Source: an uncultured Bacilli bacterium
GTDB lineage: Bacteria > Bacillota_I > Bacilli_A > RF39 > UBA660
Length of the DNA: 10,750 nucleotides
Assembly (NCBI GenBank): GCA_934153655.1
Contig: CAKPFH010000043.1
Location: 1-10,750 of the forward strand
Direction of reading: 5' to 3'
Part shown: piece by piece, positions 6,092 to 10,750 of the stretch
How positions within the stretch are numbered: position 1 is the first letter of the stretch
Layout of the letters: every line of letters starts with the position of its first letter
Notes under the pieces: model-generated
What the model saw: only the letters and a program-made list of their open reading frames with translations
Told to the model about the DNA's origin: nothing
Databases searched by the model: none
Translations under genes and position numbers: made by a program

Positions 6092-7531
6092 ATGAATCGT
6101 AAAACTATTTTGTTTTTAATAAACGGGTTTGGTGTTGAAAGAAAAGAATCATATTCTATATATGATGCTTCTTTAATGCCAACACTTGATTCTTTAAGTA
6201 AAAAATATTTGTTTTCAACAATAACTTCTAATGTTAATAACTACTATGATGGTTATAGAAATATAAGTATGGATATAAATGAATTATATAATTATAATAT
6301 AATAGATAAACAAATAGAAGATAAAAAATATCAAAGTAATCAAGTTTTATTAAAAGTAAAAAGTGATTTAGATCTTAAAAAAGGAAACTTACATATATTT
6401 ACTTTTATAGATACTAGTTTTAAATTAGTAGATCATTTAAAAGAAACTTTAAAATTATTAAATCCTAATAAAGATAAAAAAATATATTTACATTTTATTA
6501 TGTCTAGTAATAATATAAGTGATTATAAAAAAATAGCTGAATTACTTAGTAAAATTAATATGGAGTTTTCAAATAGTGCTCCTATTGGTTTTGTTATGGG
6601 TTTATCAGCAATTGATAATAGTGCTAAACAAGTAGATATTAATTTCTTCTTTAAAATGTTTATAACCAAAGTAGGAGAAAAATGGCAATCATTTACCCAA
6701 AAATTTGATGTTTTATATGGAACAAAAGTCTTACCAAGAGATACTAAACCTTTTATAGTAAACTCTGATTTTACTTTAGGAATTAATGATACTTTTCTTT
6801 TTTATAACTATGACAACATTGATTTGACTAATTTTATAAATACTTTATCAACGATAAGATTTGGAGAAAATAATAATAATTTTACTTATTATTCCTTATT
6901 TAAAGTAAATAGTAGTTTAAATATACCTTATATGTATGAATTAGAAGCATCAAGTTCTTACTTAGTAAAAGACTTAGAAAATATAAAAGCAAGTTGTATA
7001 ATAGCTTGTAAAAAAGAACAAATAAATATAATAAATTACTTTTGTAATGGATTAAGAAATGAAGTTAGTAAATTATTAAACTATGTTGATATAGATAGTA
7101 TTACAACAAATCCAAATGTTTTACCAAGTTTTCTTAATAATAGTAGGGAAGACTTAATAATATTAAACTTTTCTATAGATGAATGTAAAAATACTAAAGA
7201 AATAAAAGATAAATTAAAAGAAATAGATTCTTATTTAAAAATAGTTTATGATAATATGTCAGGTAGTAAATATTCAATTATTGTATCTAGTTTATATGGT
7301 ATTAGTAAAGTTATGCTTAATGAAAGAGATAATATTTGTCAAGTTATTTTTAGTGGTAAAGTACCATTTCTATTTATAGATGATTTTATAACTAGAAAAA
7401 GTTATTTAATAGCAGATGGTAATATAAATGATATTATAAAAAGTGCTTATAAAAATATTAATAAAGATAGTAAATACGAATCTCTTGTAGAAAAACAAAA
7501 TGGCTTATATCGATTATTCTTTAATAGGTGA
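6092..7531 (+). CDS. Phosphoglycerate mutase-like (iPGM fold) pseudoenzyme
   Basis: 479 aa from ATG 6092 (ribosome site AAAGGGTGA, 6079-6087); an in-frame ATG at 6059 adds 11 residues without a ribosome site and overlaps the promoter. The order of segments follows cofactor-independent phosphoglycerate mutase (about 510 aa): an N-terminal LINGFG strand (9-14) and SIYDASLMPTLDSL (22-35); the inserted second domain (LHIFTFID about 100-107, IYLHFIM 131-137, GEKW 195-198, TFLFYNY 234-240); and a return to the phosphatase-like core (LIILNF 355-360, YSIIVSS 394-400, VPFLFI 424-429). The catalytic positions are changed: first metal Asp is Asn11, the NSEVGH serine loop is absent, NPDMVGH is replaced by IDECKNT (362-368), ADHGN by SLYGI (400-404), and the substrate arginine motifs (DGRD, FRPDR) are gone. 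Mutase activity is therefore unlikely. It starts a tight cluster with a DUF1538 membrane protein and a P-II-like protein, hinting at a structural or sensing role. Confidence 0.75.
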   Translation: MNRKTILFLINGFGVERKESYSIYDASLMPTLDSLSKKYLFSTITSNVNNYYDGYRNISMDINELYNYNIIDKQIEDKKYQSNQVLLKVKSDLDLKKGNLHIFTFIDTSFKLVDHLKETLKLLNPNKDKKIYLHFIMSSNNISDYKKIAELLSKINMEFSNSAPIGFVMGLSAIDNSAKQVDINFFFKMFITKVGEKWQSFTQKFDVLYGTKVLPRDTKPFIVNSDFTLGINDTFLFYNYDNIDLTNFINTLSTIRFGENNNNFTYYSLFKVNSSLNIPYMYELEASSSYLVKDLENIKASCIIACKKEQINIINYFCNGLRNEVSKLLNYVDIDSITTNPNVLPSFLNNSREDLIILNFSIDECKNTKEIKDKLKEIDSYLKIVYDNMSGSKYSIIVSSLYGISKVMLNERDNICQVIFSGKVPFLFIDDFITRKSYLIADGNINDIIKSAYKNINKDSKYESLVEKQNGLYRLFFNR

Positions 7532-7534
7532 TTT

Positions 7535-8986
7535 ATGAGTGATAGTATTATTTTAAATTTAAAAAAAGTTATTAAAGGAATATTACCAATTATTATATTT
7601 GTTTTGATACTAAGTTTTATATTAAAAATAGATACTAGTACAGTTATTAGATTTCTTAGTAGTTCAATATTTGTTTTAGTAGGATTAACTTTATTTACAA
7701 CAGGATGTGATATTTCTTTAAATGTAATAGGTAAGAAAATAAGTAATATTTTAATTAAAAAGAAAAATTTAAATTTAATTTTAATAACTTGTTTTTTCTT
7801 AGGAACTTTTATTACTATGTTAGAACCTGAGTTTTTAACAATAGGATATGAAACAAGAAATATTCCTACTAATTTATTACTTATAAGTGTTTCTTTATCA
7901 ATTGGTTTATTTTTAACTTTAGCAATTTATCGAATACTTAAAAAAATAAGTTTAAGATATATTTTAATTAGTAGTTATTTAATAATATTTTTTCTCTTGT
8001 TAATAGCTGATTTTAGTATAGTACCATTTGCTTTTGATATAGCAAGTGTTGTTGTAGGATCAATTTCTGCTTCTTTTATTCTTTCTTTTGGAGGTAATTT
8101 TACTAAATATACTAAAACAAGTGAATTTGGTATTTTATCTCTTACTAGTATAGGACCAATTATTATGTTATTAATACTTAGTATAATTTATAAACCAAGT
8201 ATTGTTTATGATTCTGATCCTATCTTAAAGAAATTAGATTTTTTTAATACTTTAAAAGATAATTTTTTCCAAGTATTTTTTTCTTTATTATTAATAGTAA
8301 TAGTTTATTTAATCTTTTTAAGAATTGCTAAAAAAATAAATAAAAAAGAAAATAGAAAAATAATCATAGGACTTATAATGGTACTTGTTGGTATTACTTT
8401 ATTTTTAACAGGTGGAGATGTAGGTTATTTTAAAATAGCTTATTTAATTGGAAGTAAATTAAATAATACTAAAGAATTTATTATTATTTTAATAGGAGGA
8501 GTATTAGGATTTTTAATATCTAAAATAGAACCTACTGTTAAAGTATTAATAAATTATGTTGATAATGTAACAAATGGTGGTATAAAAGATCATTTCTTAG
8601 AAAATTGTTTATGTTTAGGTGTTAGTATTTCTATTATGTTATCTTTATATCGAGTTATGAATGGTTATTCAGTTATGATATTTTTAATACCTACTTATTT
8701 TCTAGCTATTTTATTTGCTTTTTTTACACCTAATAGTTTTTTAGGTTTAGCCTTTGATGCTGGAGGAGTGGTAAGTGGTAGCTTTGTTTCAAGTTTTTTA
8801 ATTCCTTTATTAATAGGAGTTGCTAGTAATTTAAGTAATTCTTATTTAACTGAAGCCTTTGGAGTGATGGCCTTAATAAGTATAATACCAGTTATAATAC
8901 TAGAGATAGTAGGAATGATTTATAATATAGAAATTAAAGAAATAGATTATAAACAATTAGATGATAGGATTATAGAATATGATTAA
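7535..8986 (+). CDS. DUF1538 family membrane protein (two internal repeats)
   Basis: 483 aa integral membrane protein, probably 12 or so helices, with no cleaved signal peptide apparent. Two DUF1538 repeats are visible: GLTLFTTGCDI (50-60) matches GITLFLTGGDV (286-296); FLGTFITMLEPEF (88-100) matches VLGFLISKIEPTV (323-335); FAFDIASVVVGSISASF (165-181) matches LAFDAGGVVSGSFVSSF (405-421); FGILSLTSIGPIIML (198-212) matches FGVMALISIIPVIIL (442-456). The acidic E-P and F-D motifs inside membrane segments, present once per repeat, suggest a pseudo-symmetric transporter or channel; the substrate is unknown. The start lies 3 nt after the upstream stop, with AGGTG overlapping that stop, and the gene's end overlaps the P-II-like gene by 8 bp. 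DUF1538 genes are typically partnered by a P-II-like gene. Confidence 0.9.
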   Translation: MSDSIILNLKKVIKGILPIIIFVLILSFILKIDTSTVIRFLSSSIFVLVGLTLFTTGCDISLNVIGKKISNILIKKKNLNLILITCFFLGTFITMLEPEFLTIGYETRNIPTNLLLISVSLSIGLFLTLAIYRILKKISLRYILISSYLIIFFLLLIADFSIVPFAFDIASVVVGSISASFILSFGGNFTKYTKTSEFGILSLTSIGPIIMLLILSIIYKPSIVYDSDPILKKLDFFNTLKDNFFQVFFSLLLIVIVYLIFLRIAKKINKKENRKIIIGLIMVLVGITLFLTGGDVGYFKIAYLIGSKLNNTKEFIIILIGGVLGFLISKIEPTVKVLINYVDNVTNGGIKDHFLENCLCLGVSISIMLSLYRVMNGYSVMIFLIPTYFLAILFAFFTPNSFLGLAFDAGGVVSGSFVSSFLIPLLIGVASNLSNSYLTEAFGVMALISIIPVIILEIVGMIYNIEIKEIDYKQLDDRIIEYD

Positions 8987-9611
8987 GTTATTAGTAGTTA
9001 TTTTAAATAAAGATAAGAATTTAAAACCTATATTAAAAAAATATAAATTAAGTTTTAATATAATAACCTATGCTAAAGGAACAGCATCTAAGAGTTTATT
9101 ATCTTACTTTGGTTTAGATGAAGTTAAAAAAGATATATATTTTTCTTTAATACCTAGTTCTTTAGAAGAAAAAATATTAACTGAAATAGAAACTAAGTTA
9201 AAGTTAAAAAGAAGAGGAGAAGGAATAGGTTTTACAATAGGACTTAAAAGTTCTAATAAATTTATAAAAGATATTTTAGAAAGTAGTGATTTAGTTATGC
9301 CAGGAAAAAATGAATATAGTTTAGTTGTAACAATTGTTAAAGAAGGATTAAGTGATTATGTTATGAATGCTGCTAAAAAAGTAGGAGCAACCGGGGGAAC
9401 TGTTTTATATGGAAGAAGTTTAGGAAGTTCAAGAACTATATTTGCATCTATGCAAGTAGAACCTGAAAAAGATATTGTTTTAAATATTGTTAGCAATGAA
9501 ATAAAAAATAAAGTAATGGAAAGTATTAACAAGGAAGCTGGTATTAAAACTGAAGCAAGGGGCGTAATCATGTCTTTTGAAATAGATAATATCATAGGAC
9601 TTAATGATTAA
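8979..9611 (+). CDS. Tandem P-II-like (GlnB-like) regulatory protein, DUF1538 partner
   Basis: 210 aa, about twice a P-II subunit (about 112 aa). The C-terminal half (about 113-206) is recognisably P-II-like: a first beta strand SLVVTIVKEG, helix with VMNAAKKVGATGGTVLYGR (129-146, in the position of the P-II nucleotide-site glycines and the start of the T-loop), and a final GIKTEARGVIMSFEI (188-202). The N-terminal half (1-90) repeats the pattern more loosely: IKLLVVILN, YAKGTASKSLLSYFG, GEGIGFTIGL. The classic T-loop tyrosine and TGxxGDGKI B-loop are not seen, so ligand and modification cannot be predicted from GlnB. It probably gates or senses the DUF1538 protein at the membrane, as P-II proteins do for AmtB; this is inferred from the 8-bp overlap and the known gene pairing. 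Confidence 0.82.
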   Translation: MIKLLVVILNKDKNLKPILKKYKLSFNIITYAKGTASKSLLSYFGLDEVKKDIYFSLIPSSLEEKILTEIETKLKLKRRGEGIGFTIGLKSSNKFIKDILESSDLVMPGKNEYSLVVTIVKEGLSDYVMNAAKKVGATGGTVLYGRSLGSSRTIFASMQVEPEKDIVLNIVSNEIKNKVMESINKEAGIKTEARGVIMSFEIDNIIGLND

Positions 9612-9632
9612 TAGAAAGAAAGAAAATAAAAA

Positions 9633-10205
9633 ATGGAAAGATACTTTTATCATGGAATAGGAGAAGATATATCTTGCTTATTTAAGATGCTTGAAATAAT
9701 AAATTCAGGAGGTTTAAAAGTAAAAAGCAAGACTGAAAAATATAATCATGTTTGCTTATACAAGAAAAACGAAGAATTTGATTATAGCAAAGAAGAAAAA
9801 CTATTAAGTTCAGCAAGAGGTGGTTGGATTGATAATTGTTGGTTTTTTATAATATCACCTGATGTTACGGCTAAAAAAGTAAAAGTATCAAATAAAACAG
9901 GGTTTGATGAATTAAGTAATCCAACATCAAACCTAGTTGATGAATGGAGAAGTGAAGGTGATATACCATTAGATAAAATTGTAGGAATTGGTATACCATT
10001 TGATTATATTGCTCAAGAAGAAAAAGAATTTGGTTTTATTGAAGATATGGATTTTCATGAACATTCCTTTAAAGAATATTATCAATTATTAAAATTGTTA
10101 CTAGAATATGCTAATAATTCTAATTGGATTGTCGTAAATTCTGAAGAAAAAAATATATGTGATAAATTAGATGAACAATTAAATAATCATAATATAAAAT
10201 TGTAA
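9633..10205 (+). CDS. Unrecognised 190-aa protein, faint ADP-ribosyltransferase-like pattern
   Basis: 190 aa, soluble, acidic, no signal peptide or membrane segment. I do not recognise the family with certainty. The opening YFYHGIGED...LEIINSGGLK (4-29) resembles the 'YH-x...Il-x-GL' start of DarT/ART-fold and related NAD-using proteins, and DEWRSEGDIPLDKIVGIGIP (103-122) resembles the strand carrying the catalytic Glu in some of them; the candidate residues would be His7 and Glu104 or Glu108. A conserved-looking WIDNCWFFIISPDV block (65-78) lies between. This assignment is weak. It starts 21 nt after the P-II-like gene, but the ribosome site is poor (purine-rich AGAAAGAAAG), so membership of that operon is uncertain. 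No antitoxin-like partner is visible next to it. Confidence 0.6.
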   Translation: MERYFYHGIGEDISCLFKMLEIINSGGLKVKSKTEKYNHVCLYKKNEEFDYSKEEKLLSSARGGWIDNCWFFIISPDVTAKKVKVSNKTGFDELSNPTSNLVDEWRSEGDIPLDKIVGIGIPFDYIAQEEKEFGFIEDMDFHEHSFKEYYQLLKLLLEYANNSNWIVVNSEEKNICDKLDEQLNNHNIKL

Positions 10206-10279
10206 AGTAAACGATTAGTCATTGAATATTAAAAAAATATAATATTACATAATATATTTATTTATGTGAAAAGAGACTT

Positions 10280-10573
10280 ATGAAAGAAATTAAAAGAGAT
10301 GTTTACTTATAAATAGATGAGAAAACGGTTTTATTAAAATAATAACAGGAATAAGAAGATGTGGTAAATCTTATTTACTTGATTCTTTGTATAAAAATTA
10401 TTTACTTGAAAGTGGAGTTTGTGAAGATCATATAATTAAATTAGATTTAGAAACGAACAAATGAAGTTTGGAATAAACATAAAAATTTAAAAAGAGTAGA
10501 AGTAACTATTGTAATAGATGAAAAAATAGATAAAGTTATAAAACTAATACATGAATATTTAAATATTAAATAA
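10280..10573 (+). pseudogene. Remnant of a P-loop ATPase gene (AAA/DUF4143-type)
   Basis: Three fragments in three frames. From ATG 10280: MKEIKRDVYL then TAA (10310-10312). From about 10327 in another frame: GFIKIITGIRRCGKSYLL, with Walker A GIRRCGKS, running to LDLETNK and TGA (10462-10464). From about 10463 in the third frame: EVWNKHKNLKRVEV...HEYLNIK to TAA (10571-10573). The N-terminal part matches the common bacterial ATPases that begin KRDxYLxxL and carry GIRRCGKSYLL, which are normally about 400 aa; here only about 100 codons are left, with Walker B, sensor and C-terminal regions missing. The last fragment does not clearly belong to that family and may be fused in by deletion. A TATAAT at 10238-10243 with a poor -35 could be its old promoter. 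Gaps of this kind indicate decay, not a working short gene. Confidence 0.75.
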
Positions 10574-10600
10574 AGGTTATATTTAACTTTTATTTTTTTT
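10572..10600 (+). terminator. Rho-independent terminator after the ATPase remnant
   Basis: Stem of 8 bp with one G-T pair (10572-10579 with 10584-10591), 4-nt loop, then an A and eight Ts (10593-10600). The first arm begins inside the last stop codon (10571-10573). Confidence 0.65.
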
Positions 10601-10612
10601 ACAAAAAACTAC

Positions 10613-10641
10613 TTGAAAATATAAAAATTATTTGCTATCAT
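10613..10641 (+). promoter_or_regulatory. Strong sigma-A-type promoter for the last gene
   Basis: -35 TTGAAA (10613-10618), 17-nt spacer, -10 TATCAT (10636-10641) with TGC extension. Followed by a strong ribosome site, AAAAGGAG (10657-10664), eight bases before ATG 10673. It is the best promoter/ribosome-site combination in the window and lies just after a terminator, so a separate transcription unit starts here. Confidence 0.7.
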
Positions 10642-10672
10642 TTAAGTATGAAAAATAAAAGGAGTTGATTAA

Positions 10673-10750
10673 ATGAAAACTATGAATAATTACTTTACAA
10701 CTAATCAAACTCCAACTTTACAAAACTTTACATGGGGGGGGGGGTAGAAA
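10673..10750 (+). CDS. Start of an unidentified gene with an 11-G tract; continues past the window in another frame or is off
   Basis: From ATG 10673 the reading is MKTMNNYFTTNQTPTLQNFT, then Trp, three Gly and a TAG stop (10745-10747). That frame encodes only 24 residues, yet the strong promoter and ribosome site mark a real gene start. The codons after residue 20 are formed by a run of 11 Gs (10734-10744). With one G fewer the frame continues ...GRK, and with one more ...VE, so gene length would depend on tract length. The protein family cannot be told from the 20 readable residues. As given, the gene is out of frame or a short peptide; the window ends six bases after the tract. Confidence 0.55.
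10734..10744. repeat. Homopolymer of 11 G
   Basis: Eleven consecutive Gs directly after ACAT in a region otherwise poor in G and C; no other G run in the window exceeds four or five on either strand. Tracts of this length are prone to slipped-strand changes in length. A sequencing or assembly error near a contig end is the main alternative. Confidence 0.9.

Noticed and set aside
6092..7531. Functional gpmI annotation
   Set aside because: Fold-level similarity only; metal ligands, nucleophile serine motif and substrate arginines are all replaced.
9356..9595. 79-codon minus-strand reading frame
   Set aside because: Antisense shadow of the P-II-like gene; no promoter or ribosome site.
9633..10205. 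Toxin-antitoxin pair
   Set aside because: No small partner gene lies on either side; the neighbours are a P-II-like gene and an ATPase remnant.
10225..10246. AATATTA...TAATATT inverted repeat after the 190-aa gene as a terminator
   Set aside because: Only A-T pairs, 8-nt loop and no T-run after it; probably chance in AT-rich DNA.
10310..10464. TGA and TAA codons in the ATPase region as evidence for a recoded (TGA = Trp) genome
   Set aside because: Several intact genes in the window end in TGA and use TGG for Trp; the region also has frameshifts and TAA stops, so decay explains it.

Overview
The window looks like chromosome from a very AT-rich, low-GC Gram-positive relative (Bacillota/Mycoplasmatota-type Bacilli, perhaps an uncultured gut lineage). 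Evidence: strong A/T codon bias, Shine-Dalgarno sites of the AGGAG/AGGTG type, sigma-A-like promoters with TGn-extended -10 boxes, and a class III (oxygen-sensitive) ribonucleotide reductase, which points to anaerobic growth. TGA is used as a stop (nrdD, the 1055-2086 gene, the 6092-7531 gene) and Trp is TGG, so the standard bacterial code applies rather than the Mycoplasma code. The taxon is an inference.

Left part, minus strand: two tandem paralogous genes of unknown function (9-1025 and 1055-2086), each with its own near-identical promoter/leader. They lie beyond the end of a compact deoxynucleotide operon, nrdD-nrdG-dut (5249 down to 2152), which makes dNTPs anaerobically and removes dUTP. 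The operon ends in a hairpin terminator whose loop is the dut stop codon.

Centre: a Crp/Fnr-family regulator (5387-6022, plus strand) diverges from nrdD. Between them lies a perfect 18-bp palindrome (5307-5324). It sits near -42 relative to a plausible nrdD promoter that has a good -10 and no recognisable -35, and it covers the -35 of the regulator's own promoter. That layout predicts activation of the nrd operon and autorepression by the same protein.

Right part, plus strand: a tight three-gene cluster (6092-9611) encodes (1) a protein with the overall layout of cofactor-independent phosphoglycerate mutase but with every catalytic and metal-binding motif I can align replaced, (2) a DUF1538 membrane protein with two internal repeats, and (3) a protein of two P-II-like halves whose start overlaps the end of the membrane gene. 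DUF1538 with a P-II-like partner is a known pairing of unknown function; a pseudoenzyme as third member is the most novel aspect of this window. Downstream are an unrecognised 190-aa protein (9633-10205), the wreck of a P-loop ATPase gene (about 10280-10573) closed by a terminator, and a strongly expressed-looking start of a new gene (10673 onward) interrupted by an 11-G run that puts a stop directly after it. This is a candidate phase-variable gene cut by the window edge.

No rRNA, tRNA, CRISPR array or insertion sequence was seen.
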